Assembly: GCA_035533295.1 (NCBI GenBank)
Contig: DATLUA010000054.1
Coordinates: 1-64,000, forward strand
Reading direction: 5' to 3'
Source: JAGWJU01 sp035533295
GTDB taxonomy: Bacteria > Elusimicrobiota > Elusimicrobia > UBA1565 > UBA9628
DNA: 64,000 nucleotides
Made by a program: the position numbers and the translations under genes. Under the pieces are notes generated by a model that saw only the letters and a program-made list of their open reading frames with translations, had not been told where the DNA came from and did no database searches. Positions 42,190-50,582 of the stretch are shown here, one piece after another (position 1 is the stretch's first letter; every line of letters starts with the position of its first letter).

Positions 42190-42996
42190 ATGAAAGCCAT
42201 CCCCAGCAAATTCTGCAACCGCTTCAAAGTGCTCTCCGCGTTGCTCGCGCCCGGCGCCGTCCTGGTTTTCTCCCTGGGATTGGCCGGCTGCGGCTACAAC
42301 ATCGCGCCCCCGCCGCCGGTCTCCATGCCGCAATCGAACGAGGCGCCCCTGCCGACGCGCGCGGCCCTGCTCAACGTGGTCATCCAGGACGGCCAGCCGG
42401 ACGAAATCGACCAGAAGTCGAACGAAATCCTGACCGCGCTCAAGCAGACCGGCGTGTTCAAGGACGTCGAGCGCGCGGGCCAGGGCAGCGTGCTCGGCGC
42501 GAACCTTGTCCTCAGAACTTCTTATCTTGATAAAACGGATCAAAATCCCATTAGTTTTATTATTCCGCCCTGCATCGTTCCGTTTATTGATTTCTGCATA
42601 CTGCCCCTGGGTCAGGCGAGCAACGACATCAGCGCGGAGGTGCACCTGGAGGTGGACAACACACAGGGAGTCATGCTCAAGAGTTATTCTGAAACGTCCA
42701 AGGGCCAGTGCAGCTACTGGCCGTTTCCGGGGCTCTTCCCCTTCAACCTGTTCCTGATTCCTACGGTGGTCCACTGCACGGACGACGCCGGGCCGGAAGC
42801 GGCGTTCCAGATGGCGATGGCCCAAATCGCGAAGGACTTAATCGGAGATCGCGACGACTTGGCGGACTTGATGCGCCAAAGCGCGGCGGCGGCGCCCGCG
42901 GTCGCGCCCGAGCAGGCTCCGGCGCAAAACCAGGCTCCTTCGGACTCCCCCTCCCCGGCCGCGCCCGCGCAAAAGCCCTGGTGGCAGCAACAGTAG
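42190..42996 (+). CDS. lipoprotein, unknown function
   Basis: A 268-aa protein with a lipoprotein signal (VFSLGLAGC, Cys about 35). The mature part has TRAALLNVVIQDGQPDEIDQ and a hydrophobic stretch (FIIPPCIVPFIDFCILPLG), and ends in a Pro/Ala/Gln-rich tail. No family is certain; it resembles the lipoprotein at 39337 in overall design. Unlike most first genes here it has a real Shine-Dalgarno (GGAGGTG about 6 nt before the ATG). Confidence 0.7.
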   Translation: MKAIPSKFCNRFKVLSALLAPGAVLVFSLGLAGCGYNIAPPPPVSMPQSNEAPLPTRAALLNVVIQDGQPDEIDQKSNEILTALKQTGVFKDVERAGQGSVLGANLVLRTSYLDKTDQNPISFIIPPCIVPFIDFCILPLGQASNDISAEVHLEVDNTQGVMLKSYSETSKGQCSYWPFPGLFPFNLFLIPTVVHCTDDAGPEAAFQMAMAQIAKDLIGDRDDLADLMRQSAAAAPAVAPEQAPAQNQAPSDSPSPAAPAQKPWWQQQ

Positions 42997-43041
42997 CCTA
43001 GCACCCTGGCGGACGGGCCGGAAAGGGGTTATACTCCCATC

Positions 43042-43440
43042 ATGGCCGGCAAGGTCATGATTGTGGACGACGACGCGGACGTCCGCAAGACCCTTTCCTA
43101 TGTGCTTGACGGCTGCTGCGAGGCCATTATCGAAGCGGCCGGCGGCGAGGAAGCGTTGGGAATTTTTGCCTCCGCCGATCCCGCCCTGGTGCTCCTGGAC
43201 GTATCCATGCCCGGCATGGGCGGCCTCGAAGTTCTTTCCACGCTGCACGCCTTGCGGCCCGCTCTGCCCATCATCATGCTGACCAGCGCCGACGACGTGG
43301 TCACGGCCAAGATGGCGCTGGACCTGGGCGCGGTCATGTACATGACCAAGCCCTACGACGTGAACGCGCTTAAGAAGGAAGTCCTCGTCCTGTTGAACGC
43401 CGAGCCGCCCGATCCGCTGCCCTGGAAGGTCAGCGGCTAG
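43042..43440 (+). CDS. single-domain response regulator
   Basis: A 132-aa CheY-like receiver. The acidic pair is in IVDDDADVRKTL (about residues 6-17), the phosphoacceptor Asp is in LVLLDVSMPGMGGLEVL (about residue 53), the Thr/Ser is LTSAD, and the Lys is MTKPYD. No output domain follows, so it acts by protein contact. No kinase is adjacent. TATACT (43030-43035) ends exactly 6 nt before the ATG. Its TAG overlaps the convergent gene's stop (shared CTAG). Confidence 0.92.
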   Translation: MAGKVMIVDDDADVRKTLSYVLDGCCEAIIEAAGGEEALGIFASADPALVLLDVSMPGMGGLEVLSTLHALRPALPIIMLTSADDVVTAKMALDLGAVMYMTKPYDVNALKKEVLVLLNAEPPDPLPWKVSG

Positions 43441-44036
43441 AAGAGCGGATTCCAAACGGGCTTGGAGAATCGTCCAAGCCAGAATCCGACGGCGTATTTC
43501 TCGGCGTAGCGGGTCATCTGCCTTTTGGTGTGCTTCCCGTAGCCCGGATCGGAAACGACCGTCATGGCGCCGTCAGGACGGATATTCACGGTCATCTGAA
43601 GGGAGGAAAATTTGTCGAAGAGGCATTTTCCCGTGCCTAAGAACCGGGTGGTGCACTTGGTCTCGATTTTCCAAGGGCTAACGCCTATGACGATTGATTT
43701 GAGAACGAACTTGCCGCCCTTGTTGAGGCCGTCGACTTTGATGTCGCAGCGGGTATGCCACCAGCGGCCTTTTGCCCAGGCGCCGCCGTTTTTTTCGTAT
43801 ATTTTTTGAGCGGCGCTCGCGAGTTCGGACATGGTCTTCGGATCAAGCGTCGCTTCCGCTTGATTCTGGCTTTGCTCGAAAGCGGCCTCGGTGCGGGCGG
43901 CCAGGGCCGCCGCGGCGGACGCTGAACGGGAAAAAAGAGCCGCGCCTGACACGCTATCCGCGGCTTGGCTTACTCCAGCCGCGGCGACCGTCAAAGAAAT
44001 CGAGAGGGCGAATAAAAACGGCGTTCCTATTTTCAT
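43437..44036 (-). CDS. secreted hypothetical protein
   Basis: A 199-aa protein with a signal peptide (FLFALSISLTVAAAGVSQA). The mature part starts Ala/Ser-rich, then has WWHTRCDIKVDGLNKGGKFV, RFLGTGKCLFDKFSSLQMTV and a C-terminal YAEKYAVGFWLGRFSKPVW. Three cysteines could form disulphides in the periplasm. I recognise no family. The promoter at 44043-44071 fixes the start at 44036 and rules out the longer frame to 44237. Confidence 0.7.
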   Translation of the reverse strand: MKIGTPFLFALSISLTVAAAGVSQAADSVSGAALFSRSASAAAALAARTEAAFEQSQNQAEATLDPKTMSELASAAQKIYEKNGGAWAKGRWWHTRCDIKVDGLNKGGKFVLKSIVIGVSPWKIETKCTTRFLGTGKCLFDKFSSLQMTVNIRPDGAMTVVSDPGYGKHTKRQMTRYAEKYAVGFWLGRFSKPVWNPLF

Positions 44037-44042
44037 GGCATT

Positions 44043-44071
44043 ATTGTAGGAGGTATCTTCGCTCCGTCCAA
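44043..44071 (-). promoter_or_regulatory. sigma-70 promoter, leaderless
   Basis: Minus strand TTGGAC (44066-44071), a 17-nt spacer and TACAAT (44043-44048), ending exactly 6 nt before ATG 44036. The first base of the start codon is the expected +1. Confidence 0.8.
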
Positions 44072-44106
44072 GAGTCTTTGGTCTTTTTAGGCAGGGCCCA
44101 AAAGGC

Positions 44107-45798
44107 CTAGTCGCGGGTGAGCTTCTTGTAGCGGATGCGCTTAGGCTGGGCGTCTCCCACGCGCGCCTTGCGGTCTTCCTCGTAGGCCTGGTAGTTGCCC
44201 TCGAACCATACCACTTGGGAGTCTCCCTCGAAGGCAAGAATGTGCGTGGCGATGCGGTCTAAAAACCATCGGTCGTGCGTGATGACCACGGCGCAGCCCG
44301 CGAAGTTGGTGATGGCCTCTTCGAGCGCGCGCAGGGTGTGCACGTCCAAGTCGTTGGTGGGCTCGTCCAGCAGGAGCACGTTGGCGCCTTCGCGCAGCAT
44401 GCGCGCCATGTGCACGCGGTTTCTCTCGCCGCCGGAAAGATTCTTGACCAGCTTCTGCTGGTCCTGCCCGGCGAAATTGAAGCGGCCAACGTAGGAGCGC
44501 GACGGCATCTGCACTTCGCCCAGGCTCACCACGTCCAGGCCGTCCGAGATGACTTCCCACACGTTTTCCTCGCCGTTTAATTCCCGGCCCTGGTCCACAT
44601 AGCCGAGTTTGACCGTTGGGCCGACCGCGAAGGAGCCGGCGTCGGCCGTCTCCTTGCCGGTGATGAGCTTGAAGAGCGTGGTTTTGCCCGCGCCGTTGGC
44701 GCCGATGACGCCCACGACGGCGTTGGGCGGCAGGCGGAAGGACAAATCGTCGAAGAGCACCTTGTCGCCGTAGGCCTTCGTCACGCCCTTGGCCTCGATG
44801 ACCACATCGCCCAGGCGCGGGCCCGGCGGGATGTAAATCTCCAGCTCGTCCGCAACTTTTTCTTTTTTCGAATCCTCGAGCATCTTGTCGTAGGCGGAGA
44901 GACGCGCCTTGCTCTTGGCCTGACGCCCCTTGGCGCCGGAGCGGACCCATTCGAGCTCCTTGGCCAAGGTCTTTTGCAGCTTGCCCTCGGATTTGGCTTC
45001 CTGCGCCAGGCGCGCCTGCTTCTGCTCCAGCCACGAGGCGTAGTTTCCTTTATAGGGGATGCCCTCGCCGCGGTTTAATTCCAAAATCCAGCCGGCCACG
45101 TTGTCCAAAAAATAGCGGTCGTGCGTGACCGCGATGACCGTGCCCCCGTACTGGCGCAAGTGCTGTTCCAGCCATTCCACGGACTCGGCGTCCAAGTGGT
45201 TGGTGGGCTCGTCTAAAAGCAGGATGTCGGGCTTGGATAAAAGCAGGCGGCACAGGGCCACGCGGCGCTTCTCGCCGCCGGAGAGCTCGCCGCACTTCTG
45301 ATCCTCGGGTGGGCAGCGCAGCGCGTCCATGGCCACGGCCAGGGTGTTGTCGATTTCCCAGGCGCCGGCCGCTTCAATTTTTTCTTGGAGTTTGCCCTGC
45401 TTGTCCAGGAGCTTCTCCATGTCCTCGGGCGATAAATCCGGCGAGCCGAGCTTGTCGCTCACGGCGTTGAACTCATTGAGCAGCTTCATGGTTTCGCCCA
45501 CGCCCTCGGCCACCGTCTCCTTGACGGTTTTGTCGGGGTCGAGCTTGGGCTCCTGCTCCAGAAGCCCGACGGTGTAGCCCTTGGACTGGGTGATTTCCCC
45601 GGTGTAGTCGGGGTCTTGCCCCGCCATGATGCGCAGTAACGTTGATTTGCCCGAGCCGTTGTCTCCCAGCACGCCGATTTTAGCGCCGTAATAAAAGGAA
45701 AGGTAGATGCCCTTCAAGACCTGCTTCTTGGGCGGGTGGATGCGCCCGACGTCTATCAAGGAATAGATGATCTGCTTGCTGTCGACGGTGGTAGCCAT
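44107..45798 (-). CDS. ettA: energy-dependent translational throttle protein EttA (ABC-F)
   Basis: A 563-aa ABC-F protein with two nucleotide-binding domains: Walker A GDNGSGKST (about 36-44) and GANGAGKTT (about 368-376), signatures LSGGEKRRVALCRLLL and LSGGERNRVHMARML, and DEPTNHLDAESVEWL/DEPTNDLDVHTLRAL. The linker EWVRSGAKGRQAKSKARLSA is the EttA-type P-site interaction motif. It binds the ribosomal E site and gates elongation by ATP/ADP ratio. TATCAT (45805-45810, minus) ends 6 nt before the ATG. Confidence 0.96.
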   Translation of the reverse strand: MATTVDSKQIIYSLIDVGRIHPPKKQVLKGIYLSFYYGAKIGVLGDNGSGKSTLLRIMAGQDPDYTGEITQSKGYTVGLLEQEPKLDPDKTVKETVAEGVGETMKLLNEFNAVSDKLGSPDLSPEDMEKLLDKQGKLQEKIEAAGAWEIDNTLAVAMDALRCPPEDQKCGELSGGEKRRVALCRLLLSKPDILLLDEPTNHLDAESVEWLEQHLRQYGGTVIAVTHDRYFLDNVAGWILELNRGEGIPYKGNYASWLEQKQARLAQEAKSEGKLQKTLAKELEWVRSGAKGRQAKSKARLSAYDKMLEDSKKEKVADELEIYIPPGPRLGDVVIEAKGVTKAYGDKVLFDDLSFRLPPNAVVGVIGANGAGKTTLFKLITGKETADAGSFAVGPTVKLGYVDQGRELNGEENVWEVISDGLDVVSLGEVQMPSRSYVGRFNFAGQDQQKLVKNLSGGERNRVHMARMLREGANVLLLDEPTNDLDVHTLRALEEAITNFAGCAVVITHDRWFLDRIATHILAFEGDSQVVWFEGNYQAYEEDRKARVGDAQPKRIRYKKLTRD

Positions 45799-45831
45799 GG
45801 CGCTATGATAACAAATCGCCTTGCGCGGAGG

Positions 45832-46935
45832 CTATTTCCGGCGCTTGGAACGGCGGCGCAGGACGAAAATAATCACGGCGGCGAGAATGAGGAGCAGAAC
45901 CGCCGCGCCGATTTCGGCGGATTCACCCCAAGTCCAGGACGGCAGAGACGGCGTCGCCGCCACCAAGCCGGGGATGGCCGAGGATCCCAGCGTCAGGCTG
46001 GAAAAAAGCTCCCGCACCAGCTCCTCGGCGTTGGGTCCGCTGGCCAGCACGGAGTAGCCCAGATACGTCCAAGGCAGATACCCCACCACGTATTGCCCAC
46101 CGTTCGATTTGTCTTGGGCCGCGGCGTAGATAAGCGTCGGGCCCGCCGGGGTCGGCAAAAAACGCGCCGCGTCGGCCGTCTTCGCGTCGGCTTCGGGGAT
46201 TTCCCGCGTCATCTGCAGGACCACGTCGGGCTCTTCCGCGATGGGCACGTTCTCCGCGTCCTTGGCCTTGGTGACGCTGACCCGAGAACCCAGGGCCTTG
46301 GCCTCGAAGACGACGTCGGGGTCGGCGGCCTGCGCGAGGGCGTCCGGGACGCGCTGCCAATCGGGCTTCAAGGTGAAGGCCAGTTGGCCGTCCGAGCTCT
46401 GCCCCGCGGCTGGGCCCGCCGGCGCGGCGTTAGACGCGGAAACTCCCGGGGCGTTCAGGGATCCCACGATGGCGGGAAGCATCAAATCCGGGATGTTGCT
46501 GATGAGCGTTCCGATGAAGTTCTTGTTGCCCACCTGCAGGGCGGCCAGGATGAGCGGCGGCTTGCCGGGCGCGGTGGCCTTCAGGTAGTGCGCGGTCAAG
46601 CCGTTGGAAAAGGTCTGGTTCTGCACGTCTCCCGCCGCGGTGAAATTGGCGAGCGTCCTGCGGTTGAAGGCGTCCAGGACGTCGGCCAAAAAGGCGCTCA
46701 AGCCCGGCCGGTCGGTCATGTCCACGGCCGCGGGGCTCAGAGCCAGGATAAACGAGCTTTGCGAGGGGCCCTTGAGGGCGATGACCACGGGCGCCGTGGC
46801 GCTTTGCACCTGCTGCCAGCCGGGCGGCACGGCCACGGTGATGGGCGAAATGGCGCGGGCGCGCACGGCGCCGATTAAAAGCGCCGCGGCCAGCGCAAAA
46901 AACGCCGCCGTTTTTTTTGCGCTCGCCGCGATCAT
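45832..46935 (-). CDS. exported protein with two PsbP/DcrB-like modules and a C-terminal anchor
   Basis: A 367-aa protein with a signal peptide (TAAFFALAAALLIGAVRARA) and a C-terminal membrane helix followed by a basic tail (AAVLLLILAAVIIFVLRRRS), so it faces the periplasm. Two similar parts begin ITVAVPPGWQQV (about 32) and LAFTLKPDWQRV (about 190), the kind of start seen in PsbP/DcrB-like folds; this internal duplication is my inference. A related start (FSCDVPGDWRAL) is in the lipoprotein at 48791. TAAAAT at 46945-46950 (minus) lies 9 nt before the ATG. Confidence 0.65.
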   Translation of the reverse strand: MIAASAKKTAAFFALAAALLIGAVRARAISPITVAVPPGWQQVQSATAPVVIALKGPSQSSFILALSPAAVDMTDRPGLSAFLADVLDAFNRRTLANFTAAGDVQNQTFSNGLTAHYLKATAPGKPPLILAALQVGNKNFIGTLISNIPDLMLPAIVGSLNAPGVSASNAAPAGPAAGQSSDGQLAFTLKPDWQRVPDALAQAADPDVVFEAKALGSRVSVTKAKDAENVPIAEEPDVVLQMTREIPEADAKTADAARFLPTPAGPTLIYAAAQDKSNGGQYVVGYLPWTYLGYSVLASGPNAEELVRELFSSLTLGSSAIPGLVAATPSLPSWTWGESAEIGAAVLLLILAAVIIFVLRRRSKRRK

Positions 46936-46962
46936 CTTGTGGACATTTTATCAGATCGGCCC

Positions 46963-46991
46963 TTGACAAAAACGAGCCGAAGGCTTATATT
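46963..46991 (+). promoter_or_regulatory. near-consensus promoter, leaderless GTG start
   Basis: TTGACA (46963-46968), a 17-nt spacer and TATATT (46986-46991). GTG 46998 begins exactly 6 nt later, at the expected +1. It overlaps the minus-strand promoter region of the gene at 46935. Confidence 0.85.
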
Positions 46992-46997
46992 CGTTTT

Positions 46998-48794
46998 GTG
47001 AGTTTTAGGACCGCTGCGTTGCTCATTCTCGCTTTCGCGCCGGCCGCCTCCGCCGGCGCTTCTTTTTGCACGGCTCCAATCTACCCTCCGGCGGCGGCGC
47101 TGGCCGCCGGAGCGTCCCAGGCGCCTTACGTCGTTTCTTCCGCCAAACCCGCGCTCTCCAAGGACGACCGCGACGAACTGGCCTCGCTGTGCTGGAGCAT
47201 AGACAAAAAAACCGGGCGTGTTACGGGACCGGGCGGCGCCATTTTGACGCGGGGAGGGATGGACGCTTTTCTGGCCGATTACGACACGGACAAATATCCC
47301 TTGACGTCCGATGAAAAAAGCGGCCTCTACCTCGGCGGCCGCTGCCGCTTCGATCCGGGCCGCGTCCTGTGCAAGGACGACAAGGGCAAGGTCTCGACGC
47401 TTTCCTATCTAGATGAGGCGTCTTTTCGCCGCCAGCAGTCGCTGCAGCAGTCCGAAGAGCTGGCGGAGCGCATCGGCTCCTTTTTGGCCCAACAGCCGTC
47501 CGGCAAGCCCTTGAGCGCTGCGGCACTGGCCGAAATCGGGCAGATTTCCTTCAACATCACCGGGAAAAAGACCCTGCCGCAGGCTTTGGCCGGGATGATC
47601 AGCCTGCGCGCGAAGCTCCCCGCCGGGACGCTGCAGGGCGACTTCCAGAACGCGGCGCGCGACCTGACGCGCTTTTTCGACGGACAGGAGTCCGTCAAGG
47701 ATTTCACGCAGGCCAATAATTTCCCCGCGGTGCATACAGGAGAGTGGGGCGCCAAGGCGTCGCAGTCCTATTTCGACGGGACCGAGGCCAAGCTGGGCGC
47801 TTTATGCGCGGCCAAGACCCGGGCGATTTTATCCCAGAACCCCGTGGGCGCGGAGCTCATGAAACGCTTCAAGGACAACAACGGCGCGATCAAGCTGCCC
47901 GCCTTTCTGATCGGCAACTTGGGCGATTTCGACGCCGCGGCCTACATACCCGGCACGGACACGGTGGTCTTTAACCGGAAGTACATCCTCAACGATCCGG
48001 CGTTCAACACTCTTTCCAATTCCGACAAGCAGGCGCTCTACGATGACTCGAATAAGATGAATGGGTGGCTTCTGGCCCACCCGGCCGTTTTCGACAGCTT
48101 CATCGGCAACAACGACTTCACCATCGCGCACGAGCTCACGCACGCGGCGCTCGACCGCGAAATTCCCACTGGCCCCTATACGCAGGCCGACATCCTGGAA
48201 AACGAGCACGAGGCCTACACGACCCAGATGCGCTACATGATGGCGCAAATCCTGGCCCACCCAAAGGCGTCCCTGGCCAACCCAAATTACGAGAGCTGGA
48301 TGCCGGAGCTCCAATCCATGCTGGCCAGCTACAACCAGTTCCTCCAGGGCATCGATCAGCAGTATCTAAATGGAGACTCGGTCCAGGCAGCCAGCATTCC
48401 CACCGCCAAGCAGATCGTGGACCGGGAGGAAAGCATGTCTTCGGCCATCGGCCGCCAGGTCCGCTCCCTGCTTCCCAAGGAACTGCTCAAAATACTCGGC
48501 CTCAAGGAGACCGGCGCGGCCTTGGGGCAGTTTGAAAGCGACTACCAGGCGCGGACTAAAAAATTCCTGGGCGGCGACTATAAGAAAATGCAGAGCGAGG
48601 CCGAGGCCCGGTTTCCCGCCGTGGCCCAAGCGGCCTTGACGCGCAGCGCGAACGAATCGGCCGGCGCGGCCCAGAACGATTTGACGGGCGCCGACAGCCT
48701 GGCGGAAGCGGCCCTCGTGCTCGGCGCCAACGACGGCGCGCTCATCGCCCGCATTCAGGCCGCCGCGCAGCAAAAGGGCGTCATTTTGCCATGA
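46998..48794 (+). CDS. secreted HExxH zinc metallopeptidase-like protein
   Basis: A 598-aa protein with a signal peptide (TAALLILAFAPAASA). The only motif is HELTH in NDFTIAHELTHAALDREIPT (about residues 372-391), the zinc-binding HExxH of gluzincin-type peptidases. A third ligand is likely in DILENEHEAYTTQ about 24 residues later, as in Glu-zincins. The N-terminal 350 residues are not recognised. It probably cleaves proteins or peptidoglycan outside the cytoplasm. GTG 46998 is chosen from the promoter; frames open further upstream would cross it. Confidence 0.78.
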   Translation: MSFRTAALLILAFAPAASAGASFCTAPIYPPAAALAAGASQAPYVVSSAKPALSKDDRDELASLCWSIDKKTGRVTGPGGAILTRGGMDAFLADYDTDKYPLTSDEKSGLYLGGRCRFDPGRVLCKDDKGKVSTLSYLDEASFRRQQSLQQSEELAERIGSFLAQQPSGKPLSAAALAEIGQISFNITGKKTLPQALAGMISLRAKLPAGTLQGDFQNAARDLTRFFDGQESVKDFTQANNFPAVHTGEWGAKASQSYFDGTEAKLGALCAAKTRAILSQNPVGAELMKRFKDNNGAIKLPAFLIGNLGDFDAAAYIPGTDTVVFNRKYILNDPAFNTLSNSDKQALYDDSNKMNGWLLAHPAVFDSFIGNNDFTIAHELTHAALDREIPTGPYTQADILENEHEAYTTQMRYMMAQILAHPKASLANPNYESWMPELQSMLASYNQFLQGIDQQYLNGDSVQAASIPTAKQIVDREESMSSAIGRQVRSLLPKELLKILGLKETGAALGQFESDYQARTKKFLGGDYKKMQSEAEARFPAVAQAALTRSANESAGAAQNDLTGADSLAEAALVLGANDGALIARIQAAAQQKGVILP

Positions 48795-49468
48795 GCCAAG
48801 CCTGCGTCCTTGACGCTTACGCATCTTCCCAAGCGCGGCAAGGACGCTCGCCCAAAACTTCCAGAGTCCGTAGGTTTTGGACGTCCCGAACCAACGCATT
48901 TCGGAAGCTCGGGACGCCCTCCGGGCTCGACCGCGTCCGGCGGCCTGCGGTCGTGGCGTGCCTGGCGGCGGCTATGACCTTGGCGGCCTGCTCGCGCACG
49001 GCCCCGAGCTTTCCCGGCGCGGTGACCTACCGGTCCCAATCGGACGGGTTTTCCTGCGACGTCCCCGGCGACTGGCGCGCCTTGGAAAACCAAGCCGGCT
49101 CCCTGGCGACTTTCTTCGGCCCCCCCGCGGGCGCTCATCCCGATTCCGCGTCCATCGCGGTTTACCGCTACACCCAGGCCGACTTCGCGGGCCCCGAGGA
49201 CTACTACCGCCGAGAAACGCTTTCCGCCGCGAGTTCGGTCCCCATGATCCAGGAGGACGTGGGCCGCGCCGACGCCTATTATTTCTCCATGGAATCTAAG
49301 CGCCCGAAAGTCCACTCGACCCAATTTGAGAAAATCAAGGAAGAGGATTATCTGATTTCCGCCAAGGGCGGCTTCTACGCGCTGGTTTACATGTGCCCGG
49401 ACGACGCCGTCAGCGAAAGCGAATCGGTGTTCCGCGACGTGGTGCAAAGCTTTACGCCCGCCCGCTGA
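48791..49468 (+). CDS. PsbP/DcrB-like lipoprotein
   Basis: The open frame from ATG 48791 encodes 225 aa, but the first 55 residues are basic, Ser/Arg-rich and coincide with the hairpin array. A lipoprotein signal follows (VVACLAAAMTLAAC), so true initiation may be GTG 48954. The mature domain (YRSQSDGFSCDVPGDWRALE ... FRDVVQSFTPAR) resembles a PsbP/DcrB-like periplasmic fold. The ATG forms an ATGA overlap with the metallopeptidase stop. The end is certain; the start is not. Confidence 0.65.
   Translation: MSQACVLDAYASSQARQGRSPKTSRVRRFWTSRTNAFRKLGTPSGLDRVRRPAVVACLAAAMTLAACSRTAPSFPGAVTYRSQSDGFSCDVPGDWRALENQAGSLATFFGPPAGAHPDSASIAVYRYTQADFAGPEDYYRRETLSAASSVPMIQEDVGRADAYYFSMESKRPKVHSTQFEKIKEEDYLISAKGGFYALVYMCPDDAVSESESVFRDVVQSFTPAR
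48804..48916. repeat. three successive hairpins at a gene junction
   Basis: Three inverted repeats in 113 nt: 48804-48812 with 48839-48847 (GCGTCCTTG/CAAGGACGC), 48852-48858 with 48874-48880 (CCAAAAC/GTTTTGG), and 48882-48889 with 48909-48916 (CGTCCCGA/TCGGGACG). They lie just after the metallopeptidase stop and under the dubious N-terminus of the next reading frame. They could be a terminator array or a REP-like element. Confidence 0.65.
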
Positions 49469-49481
49469 GGCGTCCTCCGGT

Positions 49482-49510
49482 TTGAATCCCGCCCCGGGAT
49501 TTGGGATAAT
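49482..49510 (+). promoter_or_regulatory. promoter of exbB, leaderless
   Basis: TTGAAT (49482-49487), a 17-nt spacer and GATAAT (49505-49510). ATG 49517 begins exactly 6 nt later. Confidence 0.8.
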
Positions 49511-49516
49511 TCACGC

Positions 49517-50149
49517 ATGGAATTTCACGTCGGATTGAAGGAAATCATCGTCTCCGGGGGCGTGACCCTCGTATTCCTCATTTTTCTTTCCATTTATTCG
49601 CTGGCGCTCATATGGGAGCGCTGGCGCTACTTCGACACGGCCATCAAAGGGACCCAGGAGTTCCTGGAGAAAATCCGCAAGTTCATCGCCGCGCGGGATT
49701 TCTCGGAGGCCATGTCGGCGTGCCGCCGCCACCAGGGCCTGGCCCAGGGCGTGGTGATGGCGAGCCTGGCGGGCGCCAGCGCCCGGGATGAGCGCAAGCG
49801 CGGCGCCGAGCGGGCCAACGAACGGGCCGCGGCCCTCTTGCAAAAGCGCCTTTCGACCTTGGGCACCATTGCCAGCGTGGCGCCGTTCATCGGGCTCTTC
49901 GGCACGGTCGTGGGCGTCATGCGCGCTTTCCGGGACCTGGCCTCGGTCGCAGGCGCGGGGCCGGGCGTGGTCGCCATCGGCATCTCGGAAGCCCTGGTCT
50001 GCACAGCGACCGGGCTATTCGTGGCCATTCCGGCCGTCGCCGCCTACAACTATTTCAACTCGCGGACGGAGCGCTTCGCCGAGGAGATGGACTGGATTTC
50101 GGATGAAATCCTAGACAGCCTCTCGGACAAACCGCACAAGCTCTCGTGA
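49517..50149 (+). CDS. exbB: MotA/TolQ/ExbB proton channel protein
   Basis: A 210-aa protein with three membrane segments: VTLVFLIFLSIYSLALIWER near the N-terminus, then APFIGLFGTVVGVMRAFRDL (about 124-143) and GISEALVCTATGLFVAIPAV (about 155-174). The latter two are the conserved ExbB/TolQ helices. With ExbD it uses proton flow to energise a TonB or TolA-type partner. It starts a leaderless mRNA and overlaps exbD by GTGA. ExbB rather than TolQ is chosen because a TonB-like gene follows the island. Confidence 0.92.
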   Translation: MEFHVGLKEIIVSGGVTLVFLIFLSIYSLALIWERWRYFDTAIKGTQEFLEKIRKFIAARDFSEAMSACRRHQGLAQGVVMASLAGASARDERKRGAERANERAAALLQKRLSTLGTIASVAPFIGLFGTVVGVMRAFRDLASVAGAGPGVVAIGISEALVCTATGLFVAIPAVAAYNYFNSRTERFAEEMDWISDEILDSLSDKPHKLS

Positions 50150-50556
50150 ACGCCGCGCGCAAGCCCGGCCGGCGGATCATCGCGGAGATGAACCTCATTC
50201 CGCTCATCGACGTGTCCCTCATCCTGGTCATCATCTTCATGGTCTTGACGCCCATGATGGTCCAGTCCGAACTGAGCGTCAAGTTGCCCAAGGCGTCCTC
50301 GGGGACTCCGGCGCCGGCCGCGACCACGATTCACGTGGAAATCGACCGCAACGGCGCGCTGATCATCGAGGGCCGGCCCGTCAACTGGGACGATTTGACG
50401 CGGGAGCTTTCCCTGCGCCTGGGCCGCTCGCGCAGCAAGACGGTCCTGGTTGAAGCGGACAAGAGCGTCGCCGTCGAGCGCGTCGTGGCCGTTCTGGACG
50501 CGGCCAAGCGCCTGGGCGTGGGCAAGATGGGCGTCGGCGTCGAGGCGCGGCCCTAG
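50146..50556 (+). CDS. exbD: ExbD/TolR biopolymer transport protein
   Basis: A 136-aa protein with one N-terminal membrane helix containing the proton-binding Asp (MNLIPLIDVSLILVIIFMVL, about 16-35). The periplasmic part has the ExbD pattern TTIHVEIDRNGALIIEGRPV and VLVEADKSVAVERVVAVLDA. It begins with GTG in the TGA of exbB. Its natural partner gene (TonB-like) is 6.1 kb downstream, beyond the restriction island. Confidence 0.92.
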   Translation: MNAARKPGRRIIAEMNLIPLIDVSLILVIIFMVLTPMMVQSELSVKLPKASSGTPAPAATTIHVEIDRNGALIIEGRPVNWDDLTRELSLRLGRSRSKTVLVEADKSVAVERVVAVLDAAKRLGVGKMGVGVEARP

Positions 50557-50582
50557 ATGCCGGCAGACTTTCCTCGGACGAC

